52,523 nucleotides of DNA from Ignavibacteria bacterium UBA2373 (lineage in GTDB: Bacteria > Bacteroidota > Ignavibacteria > Kapaibacteriales > UBA961), in contig DDTD01000089.1 in assembly GCA_002344005.1 (NCBI GenBank), positions 1-52,523 of the forward strand, read 5' to 3'. This document shows, piece by piece, positions 44,163-52,523 of the stretch. The first letter of the stretch is position 1, and every line of letters begins with the position of its first letter. Both the position numbers and the translations under genes were made by a program. Under the pieces are notes generated by a model. It searched no databases. It had not been told where the DNA came from and saw only the letters and a list, made by a program, of their open reading frames with translations.

Positions 44163-47100
44163 GTGAAGAATAAAGTAAAATCAGCTACCGAAGGCGAAAT
44201 GGTACGCCTTACTGAACGTATTTGGTTCGGTGATATAGAAAAAGAAAAACATTATCCCGATTTACTCGCATTGCAAATTCAATCTTTTAAGGATTTTCTC
44301 CAAGAAGATGTACCGGCATATGAGCGTAAAGCAATGGGCTTACAAAATGCTTTTCTTCAAAATTTTCCCATTGATGATAACTCTGAAACTTATCAGTTAG
44401 AGTTTTTGGAGTATTATGTAGAAAAACCAAAATACGGTGAAGAAGAGTGCAGAGAGCGCGAACTTAGTTATTCTAAAGCACTCAAAGCAAAGTTACGTTT
44501 ATCAAGTAAAGCCGATCCATCATCAGAAGATTATATAGACCCTATTGTCCAAGATGTCTATCTAGGAAATATTCCGATGATGACAAATCGAGGAACCTTT
44601 ATTATTAATGGTGCTGAACGCGTTATAGTGAGCCAGTTGCATCGTTCACCCGGGGTTTTCTTCGATGAAGCACTTCACCCAAACGGTACAAAAATATTTA
44701 CAGCGCGTGTTATTCCATTCAAGGGTTCGTGGATTGAGTTTACAACTGACATTAATGATGTCATGTATGCATATATTGACAGGAAGAAGAAATTTCCGGT
44801 AACAACCCTGTTGCGTGCTTTGGGGTATTCATCCGATGAACAAATTATTGATTTATTCTCTCTTTCTACAAATATCCCGGCGGCTGATATTTCCGAAGCA
44901 TATATCGGACGTCGTATTGCTGCTGATGTAATTGACTTAGGCACAGGAGAAATCATAGCCGTTCGTGATCAAGTTATTGATGAACCATTACTCGAACGTT
45001 TTAAACAAGCTGAATTGATTTCGATTAAGGTTTTTGCCTATGAATCAACATCTGATGAGCCTGTGATTGCTAAAACTTTAGCAAAAGATACAACAAGAAG
45101 CTATGCAGAAGCACTTGAAGTGATTTATCGCCAGATGCGCTCAACAGATGCACCAGACTTAGAAACTGCTGCAAGTTTATTGCAAAAATTGTTCTTTGAT
45201 GATAAACGCTATGATTTGGGTATAGTAGGACGCTTCCGAATAAATGAAAAATTGGGTATCACTGATACGCCACTGACATTCACCATTTTACGTATTGAAG
45301 ATTTAGTATCGATAATTCTATATCTTATTGAATTGCACGGACAAAGAGCGGCAACAGATGATATTGACCACCTATCTAATCGTCGTGTTCGAACAGTTGG
45401 TGAACAATTGACCGCTCAGTTTGCATTGGGACTCAATCGTATGGCTCGGACAATGAAAGAGCGTTTAAGTATTCATGACGAACATGTTCCGACACCATCA
45501 GAATTGGTCAATGCTCGAACAATCACAAGTGTTGTTAATCAGTTCTTTGGAACAAATCAATTATCGCAGTTCATGGATCAAGTCAATCCTCTATCGGAAT
45601 TGACCCATAAACGTCGTACTTCTGCTCTTGGACCGGGTGGTTTGACACGTGAGCGTGCCGGTTTTGAAGTTCGAGACGTTCACTATACACATTATGGTCG
45701 TTTATGTCCTATTGAAACGCCGGAAGGTCCGAATATCGGTCTGATTTCTTCTTTAGCAATTCATGCGCGAATTAATGAATACGGTTTTATTGAAACACCA
45801 TATCGTAAAGTTGTCAATGGTCGTGTTACAAAAGATATAGAGTATTTGCCTGCTGACAAAGAAGAAGGCAAAATTATTGCACCGGCATCAACGGAACTTG
45901 ATGAAAATGATAATATTATCGGCGATAGGATTAAAGCGCGTCAATCAGGTGACTTCGTTATTGTTCATCCCAATGAAATTGATTATTTCGATATTTCGAC
46001 CGATCAAATTACATCTTCAGCAGCCGCTTTAATACCATTCCTTGAGCATGATGACGCGAATCGTGCATTGATGGGTTCAAACATGCAACGCCAAGGTGTT
46101 CCTTTATTGCGTCCAAGAGCACCTATCGTAGGTACAGGCATGGAAGCGCGTGTTGCTCGTGATTCACGTGCTTTATTAACCGCTATTGAAGATGGGGTCG
46201 TCGAGTATGTATGTGCCGACTATATTCGTGTACGTTATGATGACAATCGCTCGGAGAGAGAGAAACTGATTTCATTTGACAAAACTGAGCCGGTTGTTTA
46301 CAAATTACACAAATTCTTCAGAACGAACCAAGATACAGGTATAAATCAACGACCTTTGGTAAAAGCGGGTCAGAGAATCCTGAAAGGGCAACCATTAGCT
46401 GATGGTGCTGCGACTGAAAACGGTGAATTAGCGCTTGGACAAAATGTACTTGTTGCCTTCATGCCTTGGCGTGGTTATAACTTTGAAGATGCTATTATTA
46501 TCTCGGAAAAACTCATTGCCGATGATATTTATACATCTGTTCATATTGTTGAATTTACGCAACAAGTTCGTGATACAAAACGTGGTGAAGAAGAATTCAC
46601 GCGTGAGATTCCGAATGTAAGTGAAGAAGCAACAAAAGACTTAGATGAAAGAGGTATTGTACGTATAGGAACGAAGGTCAGAGAGAGTGATATCCTTATC
46701 GGTAAAATTACCCCCAAAGGTGAAACCGATCCAACACCGGAAGAGAAACTCTTACGAGCAATTTTTGGTGATAAAGCAGGTGATGTGAAAGATGTATCAC
46801 TAAAAGCAACACCGGGTTTGAAGGGTACTGTCATTAATACAAAACTCTTTAGTCGTCGTATTCATGCCAGCGATGCAGAAGCTCGTCAAGAAGAGAAAAA
46901 ACGTCAAGAAATGATTACGAAACATGAAGTTCGTAAAATTCGTGAATTGCAGGAAGATTGTATCGAACGTCTTGGGACATTACTCAATGATCAAAAAACA
47001 TTAGGATTGTCACTCATTGGTGGTCAAGTTGTTTTCCGTGCAGGTTCAACCATTACCACAGAAGATATCAAGGCAAAATTCAGCGAAGGCATTCTTGATC

Positions 47101-47987
47101 TTGATGCTCTTGACTTGGATAAACCGGTTGTTGCAGATGAAGAATTGGCGCGTGATGTTCGTACATTGGTCTATAATTATTCCATGACACGTGATGATAT
47201 TCGCAGTGATAGTCATGCTGAACGTAATAAAATTGGTCAAGGCGACGAATTACAGCCGGGAATTCTTCAGATGGCAAAAGTCTATATCGCTAAGAAACGC
47301 AAACTGCAAGTTGGTGATAAAATGGCTGGAAGACACGGTAATAAAGGTATCGTATCGAAGATAGTGCCGGTAGAGGATATGCCATTTTTACCGGACGGTA
47401 CACCTGTGGATATTGTTCTTAATCCGCTTGGCGTACCTTCACGTATGAATCTTGGGCAGCTCTATGAAACTGCACTTGGTTGGGCAGGTAAAAAACTTGG
47501 GGTAAAATTCGCTACACCGATTTTTGATGGGGCTACATGGGATGAAGTAGGTGATTATCTTGAAAAAGCAGGGCTTCCGCGAACAGGTAAAACACCATTG
47601 TTTGATGGACGTACAGGCGATAGGTTCGATAATGAAGTAACGGTTGGCGTTATTTATATGTTGAAACTATCTCACCTTGTCGAAGACAAACTTCATGCTC
47701 GTTCTATCGGTCCATACTCATTGATTACACAGCAGCCATTGGGTGGTAAAGCTCAATTTGGCGGTCAGCGTCTTGGTGAGATGGAGGTATGGGCATTGGA
47801 GGCATACGGTGCTGCTTATACTCTTCAAGAGATGATTACCGTGAAATCTGACGATGTGCAGGGTCGTGCTAAAATGTACGAAGCGATTGTAAAAGGCGAT
47901 AATATGCCAACACCTAATATTCCGGAATCATTCAATGTATTGATACGTGAATTGCAGGGCTTGTGCTTGGACGTTGAAATTGTCTAA
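44163..47987 (+). CDS. rpoB: RNA polymerase beta subunit
   Basis: A 1274-residue RpoB, with RpoC the catalytic core of RNA polymerase. The rifampicin-pocket region reads FFGTNQLSQFMDQVNPLSEL, then THKRRTSALGPGG. The classical resistance positions Asp, His and Ser keep the sensitive residues; Ile is Thr next to the Ser. Other landmarks are GRLCPIETPEGPNIGLISSL, KMAGRHGNKG and the C-terminal GGKAQFGGQRLGEMEVWAL. The start is a GTG, supported by AGGAG nine bases upstream; the first in-frame ATG would lose conserved N-terminal sequence. It is followed after 79 bases by rpoC. Confidence 0.98.
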   Translation: MKNKVKSATEGEMVRLTERIWFGDIEKEKHYPDLLALQIQSFKDFLQEDVPAYERKAMGLQNAFLQNFPIDDNSETYQLEFLEYYVEKPKYGEEECRERELSYSKALKAKLRLSSKADPSSEDYIDPIVQDVYLGNIPMMTNRGTFIINGAERVIVSQLHRSPGVFFDEALHPNGTKIFTARVIPFKGSWIEFTTDINDVMYAYIDRKKKFPVTTLLRALGYSSDEQIIDLFSLSTNIPAADISEAYIGRRIAADVIDLGTGEIIAVRDQVIDEPLLERFKQAELISIKVFAYESTSDEPVIAKTLAKDTTRSYAEALEVIYRQMRSTDAPDLETAASLLQKLFFDDKRYDLGIVGRFRINEKLGITDTPLTFTILRIEDLVSIILYLIELHGQRAATDDIDHLSNRRVRTVGEQLTAQFALGLNRMARTMKERLSIHDEHVPTPSELVNARTITSVVNQFFGTNQLSQFMDQVNPLSELTHKRRTSALGPGGLTRERAGFEVRDVHYTHYGRLCPIETPEGPNIGLISSLAIHARINEYGFIETPYRKVVNGRVTKDIEYLPADKEEGKIIAPASTELDENDNIIGDRIKARQSGDFVIVHPNEIDYFDISTDQITSSAAALIPFLEHDDANRALMGSNMQRQGVPLLRPRAPIVGTGMEARVARDSRALLTAIEDGVVEYVCADYIRVRYDDNRSEREKLISFDKTEPVVYKLHKFFRTNQDTGINQRPLVKAGQRILKGQPLADGAATENGELALGQNVLVAFMPWRGYNFEDAIIISEKLIADDIYTSVHIVEFTQQVRDTKRGEEEFTREIPNVSEEATKDLDERGIVRIGTKVRESDILIGKITPKGETDPTPEEKLLRAIFGDKAGDVKDVSLKATPGLKGTVINTKLFSRRIHASDAEARQEEKKRQEMITKHEVRKIRELQEDCIERLGTLLNDQKTLGLSLIGGQVVFRAGSTITTEDIKAKFSEGILDLDALDLDKPVVADEELARDVRTLVYNYSMTRDDIRSDSHAERNKIGQGDELQPGILQMAKVYIAKKRKLQVGDKMAGRHGNKGIVSKIVPVEDMPFLPDGTPVDIVLNPLGVPSRMNLGQLYETALGWAGKKLGVKFATPIFDGATWDEVGDYLEKAGLPRTGKTPLFDGRTGDRFDNEVTVGVIYMLKLSHLVEDKLHARSIGPYSLITQQPLGGKAQFGGQRLGEMEVWALEAYGAAYTLQEMITVKSDDVQGRAKMYEAIVKGDNMPTPNIPESFNVLIRELQGLCLDVEIV

Positions 47988-48066
47988 GTTCTTTCATTGC
48001 CGAGTATTACTCGGATATATTATTCATAATTTTGAAACAATTTCTCTTTTTCAGGAGTAGAAGTAC

Positions 48067-51000
48067 ATGCAAACAATCCAAGCACCCCGAAAAGGATTTT
48101 CTTCTATAAAAATTAAGATTTCGTCTCCGGACGAAGTGCTCAACCGCTCACATGGTGAGGTCACAAAACCGGAAACAATTAACTACCGTTCATTCAGACC
48201 GGAAAAAGATGGTCTCTTTTGCGAGAAAATCTTTGGTCCGATTCGTGACTGGGAATGTGCATGCGGTAAATATAAGCGTATTCGATATAAAGGTATCGTG
48301 TGCGATAGATGTGGCGTAGAAGTAACGCAAAAATCTGTTCGCCGTGAAAGAATGGGACATATTATGCTTGCAGTACCTGTCGTGCATATATGGTTTCTAC
48401 GTTCTTTGCCAAGTAAAATCGCTCACTCTTTGGGGATGCCCACTAAAGATGTTGAACGTATTGTCTATTATGAATCCTATGTAGTTATACAGCCCGGCAG
48501 CACAGGTTTACAGAAAAAAGACCTTCTTACCGAAGATCAGTATCTTGAAGTGTTGGCTAATTTGCCGCAAAATGAACTTGATATGGATGATGAAGACCCT
48601 CGTAAGTTCATAGCACTTATTGGCGGCGAAGCTATCAAAGAAATGTTGAAACGATTACAACCATTGGAGTTACATGAGGAATTACGCACTGAAGTCATCA
48701 GTGATATTTCCATGACTCGTAAGCAAGAGTTGTTAAAACGTTTGCGTGTTCTCGAAGCATTTCAACCGCGTGCAGACGGTGAACCCAATAATCCCGAGTG
48801 GATGGTACTCGATGTAGTGCCGGTTATTCCACCGGATTTGCGTCCTTTGGTTCCATTGGAAGGTGGACGTTTTGCTACATCTGATCTTAATGACCTTTAT
48901 CGTCGTGTTATCATTCGTAATAATCGTTTACGTCGCCTTATTGACATCAAGGCACCGGAAGTGATTTTACGTAATGAAAAACGTATGTTGCAAGAAGCCG
49001 TGGATGCATTGTTTGACAATAGTCGTCGTAGTGTAAGAGCTGAATCGCAACGCGCCTTGAAGTCACTTGCTGATACGTTAAAAGGTAAAGCCGGTCGCTT
49101 CCGCCAAAATCTTCTTGGTAAACGCGTTGATTATTCCGGTCGTTCGGTTATCGTCGTTGGTCCCGAGTTAAAAATTCATGAATGTGGCTTGCCGAAGGAT
49201 ATGGCGGTTGAATTATTTAAGCCGTTTATTATTCGTAAACTTATTGAGCGCGGCTACGTAAAAACCGTAAAAAGTGCCAAAAAGTTAGTCGAGCGTAAAA
49301 CAAATGAAGTATGGGATATTCTTGAAAAAGTTATTGACGGTCACCCGGTGATGCTTAATCGTGCTCCTACTTTGCACCGTTTAGGTATTCAGGCATTTCA
49401 GCCTCGTTTGATTGAAGGTAAAGCTATCCAGTTACACCCATTGGTAACAACAGCGTTCAATGCTGACTTCGACGGTGATCAGATGGCTGTTCACGTTCCT
49501 ATCAGTCATGAAGCTCAGCTTGAAGCATTGCTTCTTATGTTGGCATCGCATAATATTATGCACACGCAACATGGTGATCCTATTGCAGTTCCATCTCAGG
49601 ACATGGTCTTGGGCGCATATTATTTAACTAAAATGCGTCGCGGAGCAAAATATGAAGGCAAAGTATTCGGTTCATCTTCTGAAGTAATTATTGCATATAA
49701 CTCAAAACAAATAGGACTTCATACAAAAATTAAAGTTCGTTGGAATAAACAAATGATTGAAACCACCGTTGGTCGTGTGATATTCAATCAAATCGTTCCA
49801 ACTGAAATGGGATATATCAATGAATTACTGACAAAAAATCGCTTACGTCAGATTATTGGTCAAACATTCCGCAAAGCAGGATTGGCAAAAACTGTCGAGT
49901 TCTTAGATAATATGAAAGAAGCCGGTTTTATGAATGCTACACGCGGCGGTTTATCTGTGAGTATTCATGATGTGGTTATTCCGATAGAAAAAGAAGCAAT
50001 TATCAAAGATGCTCAAGGTAAAGTTGATAATATTGAGGATTTCTATCAAAATGGGGTAATCACTTCCGGTGAACGCTATAATAAAATTATTGATACATGG
50101 TCCACCGCAACCAATCGTGTTGCTGATAAATTGTATACCGATTTGCAAAAAGCTCAAGATGGTTTTAACACATTCTGGATGATGTTGGATTCTCAGGCGC
50201 GGGGTTCTAAAGAGCAAATTCGCCAGCTTGCCGGTATGAGGGGACTCATGGCTAAACCTCAAAAATCAGCAAGTAACAGCAGCGCTGAGTTAATTGAAAA
50301 CCCAATTATTGCGAACTTCAAAGAAGGTTTGTCTATTCTGGAGTACTTCATTTCAACGCACGGTGCACGTAAAGGTCTTGCCGATACTGCTTTGAAAACA
50401 GCGGATGCCGGTTATTTGACACGTCGTTTACATGATGTGGCGCAAGATGTTATCATCTCCGAATTGGATTGTAATACCATTCGCGGTATGGACATGAAAG
50501 CACTCAAAGAAGGCGAAGATGTCAAAGAACCATTAGCTGAACGTATCGTTGGTCGTGTTGCTTTGGTTGATGTTATTGATCCGCTCACAGATAAGATGCT
50601 TATCACAGCCGGTTCTATCATTGATGAAGAAATTGCACAGAAAATCAGCGAAACATCCATAGAGTCTGTCATGATTCGTTCGGTGTTGACTTGTGAATCA
50701 CGCCGTGGTGTTTGTGCAAAATGCTATGGACGAAATCTTGCAACAGGTCAATTAGTGGATATTGGAGAAGCCGTCGGTACTATTGCCTCACAGTCTATCG
50801 GTGAACCGGGTACACAGCTTACTCTTCGTACTTTCCACACCGGTGGTACTGCTATGTTGGATTCATCATCCTCTGTGGTAGTTGCTAAATTTGATGGTGT
50901 TATCCAATTTGAAAACATCAAAACTGTTATTTCCGAAGAAGAAGAAGAGCCACAAAATGTGGTTGTGAGCCGAAGTGGTGTTATCAACATCGTTGAGCCG

Positions 51001-52350
51001 GACAGCAATCGTATTCTCACTAAATACGATGCCGTTTACGGTGCTGTCATTAAAGTCAATGATGGAGATAGAATCAAAAAAGGCGATATGATTTATGATT
51101 GGGATCCATACAATGCCGTCATTATTACGGAAAAAGCGGGTACTGTTCGATATAAAGACCTTATACCGAATGTTACATTCCGTGAGGAAAATGATGAGCA
51201 AACAGGCCACATTACAAAAGTAGTTATTGATTCGCGTGACAGAACAAAAATGCCGGCACTCGAAATTGTTGATGAAAATGGTGAACCATTACAAACATAT
51301 ATCATTCCGACTCGTGCGCAAATCATTGTGGATGAAAACGATAATGTTATTATTGGTACAAAACTCGTCAAAATTCCGCGTGATCGTGGTCGTATGCGTG
51401 ATATTACCGGAGGTTTGCCGCGTGTAACGGAATTATTTGAAGCACGTGCGCCACAAAATCCGGCAATTATTGCTGATATTGATGGTATTGTTTCTTTCGA
51501 GAAAGCAAAACGTGGTCAAAGAACAATCGCTGTCACGAGCTTGGATGGTCAAACACGTACAGAACATTCGGTTGCTACAAGCAAATATGTGTTGGTACAA
51601 GATGGCGATTTGGTACGTGCAGGTGATAGATTAACCGATGGTTCGATTAATCCGCATGATATTTTGCGTATCAAAGGTTTCGGTGCCGTGCAAGAGTACC
51701 TTGTGAATGAAATTCAAGAGGTTTACCGTATGCAGGGCGTGAAAATCAATGATAAACACATCGAAACGATTGTTCGTCAAATGTTGCAAAAAGTCCGCAT
51801 CATTGATTCCGGCGATTCAACATTCCTTGAAAATGACCAAGTTGATAAAATGAAGTTCATGGATACTAATAATGAACTTAAATTATTGATGAAAGTGTTA
51901 GACAAAGGTGAATCCCGCTTAAAAGTCAGTGCTCTAATTACCAAGAAAAAATTGCGTGAAGTCAATAATGAACTTGCTAAAAAAGAAAAACAGCAAGTTA
52001 TAGCAGAAACAGCGACACCTGCAGTTGCAGAACCTGTATTGCTTGGTATTACTCAAGCATCACTTCAAACAGAAAGCTGGTTATCGGCTGCTTCATTCCA
52101 AGAAACAACACGTGTATTGGCTGAAGCATCAGTTGCTGCGAAATTAGATACACTCAATGGACTTAAAGAAAATATTATTCTTGGTCAATTGGTGCCTGCC
52201 GGTACCGGTATCCGTCGCTATCAAGAAATGTTGGTAACGAGTGAAATAGGTAATATTTTCGGAGCAGATGCCATTACATTAGAGCAACCGGCTCCGGAAC
52301 CCGAATTACCTCCACGCCGTTCCAATAGTCGGCGTCGCGTCGTGACATAA
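48067..52350 (+). CDS. rpoC: RNA polymerase beta' subunit
   Basis: A 1427-residue RpoC. Zinc site 1 is CACGKYKRIRYKGIVCDRC (from about residue 61). The active-site loop NADFDGDQMAVH holds three magnesium-binding Asp residues. The trigger loop/bridge helix region and the second zinc site (CESRRGVCAKCYGRN) follow, then SQSIGEPGTQLTLRTFHTGG. The C terminus ends in a basic Arg-rich tail (PRRSNSRRRVV). AGGAG lies upstream of the ATG. A strong terminator closes the operon. Confidence 0.98.
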   Translation: MQTIQAPRKGFSSIKIKISSPDEVLNRSHGEVTKPETINYRSFRPEKDGLFCEKIFGPIRDWECACGKYKRIRYKGIVCDRCGVEVTQKSVRRERMGHIMLAVPVVHIWFLRSLPSKIAHSLGMPTKDVERIVYYESYVVIQPGSTGLQKKDLLTEDQYLEVLANLPQNELDMDDEDPRKFIALIGGEAIKEMLKRLQPLELHEELRTEVISDISMTRKQELLKRLRVLEAFQPRADGEPNNPEWMVLDVVPVIPPDLRPLVPLEGGRFATSDLNDLYRRVIIRNNRLRRLIDIKAPEVILRNEKRMLQEAVDALFDNSRRSVRAESQRALKSLADTLKGKAGRFRQNLLGKRVDYSGRSVIVVGPELKIHECGLPKDMAVELFKPFIIRKLIERGYVKTVKSAKKLVERKTNEVWDILEKVIDGHPVMLNRAPTLHRLGIQAFQPRLIEGKAIQLHPLVTTAFNADFDGDQMAVHVPISHEAQLEALLLMLASHNIMHTQHGDPIAVPSQDMVLGAYYLTKMRRGAKYEGKVFGSSSEVIIAYNSKQIGLHTKIKVRWNKQMIETTVGRVIFNQIVPTEMGYINELLTKNRLRQIIGQTFRKAGLAKTVEFLDNMKEAGFMNATRGGLSVSIHDVVIPIEKEAIIKDAQGKVDNIEDFYQNGVITSGERYNKIIDTWSTATNRVADKLYTDLQKAQDGFNTFWMMLDSQARGSKEQIRQLAGMRGLMAKPQKSASNSSAELIENPIIANFKEGLSILEYFISTHGARKGLADTALKTADAGYLTRRLHDVAQDVIISELDCNTIRGMDMKALKEGEDVKEPLAERIVGRVALVDVIDPLTDKMLITAGSIIDEEIAQKISETSIESVMIRSVLTCESRRGVCAKCYGRNLATGQLVDIGEAVGTIASQSIGEPGTQLTLRTFHTGGTAMLDSSSSVVVAKFDGVIQFENIKTVISEEEEEPQNVVVSRSGVINIVEPDSNRILTKYDAVYGAVIKVNDGDRIKKGDMIYDWDPYNAVIITEKAGTVRYKDLIPNVTFREENDEQTGHITKVVIDSRDRTKMPALEIVDENGEPLQTYIIPTRAQIIVDENDNVIIGTKLVKIPRDRGRMRDITGGLPRVTELFEARAPQNPAIIADIDGIVSFEKAKRGQRTIAVTSLDGQTRTEHSVATSKYVLVQDGDLVRAGDRLTDGSINPHDILRIKGFGAVQEYLVNEIQEVYRMQGVKINDKHIETIVRQMLQKVRIIDSGDSTFLENDQVDKMKFMDTNNELKLLMKVLDKGESRLKVSALITKKKLREVNNELAKKEKQQVIAETATPAVAEPVLLGITQASLQTESWLSAASFQETTRVLAEASVAAKLDTLNGLKENIILGQLVPAGTGIRRYQEMLVTSEIGNIFGADAITLEQPAPEPELPPRRSNSRRRVVT

Positions 52351-52372
52351 TCAAAGGTGTGTATTATATAAG

Positions 52373-52412
52373 AAAGCCCATATCTGTTTTACGGATATGG
52401 GCTTTTCTTTTT
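52373..52412 (+). terminator. Terminator of the rpoBC operon
   Basis: A 12-base-pair stem (AAAGCCCATATC with GATATGGGCTTT) and a 9-base loop are followed by a T-rich tract, 22 bases after the rpoC stop. The remaining 111 bases of the window show no gene. Confidence 0.93.
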
Positions 52413-52523
52413 AAGACTAATAATTAATATAGTGTTACAAAGTAATGTTTTAAATTGGCGGAAATATAAAAATATGTGTGATTTTTACTGTTTTCTTGAT
52501 GAATAAAAGAAACGATTATTTAT

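Noticed and set aside
45480..45720. A rifampicin-resistance change in rpoB
   Set aside because: The key Asp, His and Ser positions keep the sensitive residues; the Ile to Thr change beside Ser is not a classical resistance allele and may be natural in the lineage.

Overview
The window reads as chromosome from a low-GC bacterium of the Bacteroidota/Chlorobiota (FCB) group. The evidence is a type IX secretion sorting tail beside GldL/GldM-like motor genes, DUF4856/imelysin lipoproteins with a TonB receptor, and promoters of the TTTG - about 19 nt - TAnnTTTG form rather than -35/-10. A fused E1-E2 2-oxoglutarate enzyme and the divergent GldL/GldM would fit a deep lineage such as Kapabacteria or Ignavibacteria, but the phylum below FCB is inference.

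Layout. 0.1-2.1 kb (+): cytoplasmic TPR histidine kinase. 2.1-11.2 kb (-): a probable operon of peptide ABC ATPase, DUF2059 protein, Rieske protein, gldL, gldM and a 1278-residue SBBP-repeat T9SS cargo. 11.3-15.2 kb (-): rpmB, an EF-G-like GTPase and an M20 amidohydrolase. 15.2-18.6 kb (+): membrane glycosyltransferase, GT4 glycosyltransferase and HAD phosphatase, with C-rich codon use. 18.6-27 kb: a complete type II-C CRISPR-Cas locus. It has 49 identical 36-bp repeats and 48 spacers, then cas2, cas1 and cas9 on the - strand, then a tracrRNA gene on the + strand with its own promoter and terminator. 27.1-31.5 kb (-): an exported protein of unknown function and the fused 2-oxoglutarate enzyme, each followed by a look-alike terminator. 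31.6-37.7 kb (+): a four-gene outer-membrane uptake cluster (DUF4856 lipoprotein, imelysin lipoprotein, HTTM membrane protein, TonB receptor) behind a 7-5-7 palindrome that looks like a metal-regulator operator. 37.9-39.1 kb: glutaryl-CoA dehydrogenase. 39.2-40.0 kb: a frameshifted remnant of a T9SS cargo gene. 40.2-52.4 kb (+): tRNA-Tyr/Gly/Thr/Trp, secE, nusG, rplKAJL, rpoBC.

How the parts work together. In the CRISPR locus the array is read towards the cas genes and the repeat pairs with the tracrRNA anti-repeat, so both RNAs and all three proteins of a II-C system are present and look intact. The GldL/GldM pair would power T9SS export of the adjacent cargo. The TonB cluster looks like a metal (probably iron) acquisition system. 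The right end is core transcription and translation, with a likely L10 autoregulatory leader before rplJ and two hairpin terminators between rplL and rpoB. The usual tuf gene is absent from between the tRNA genes.
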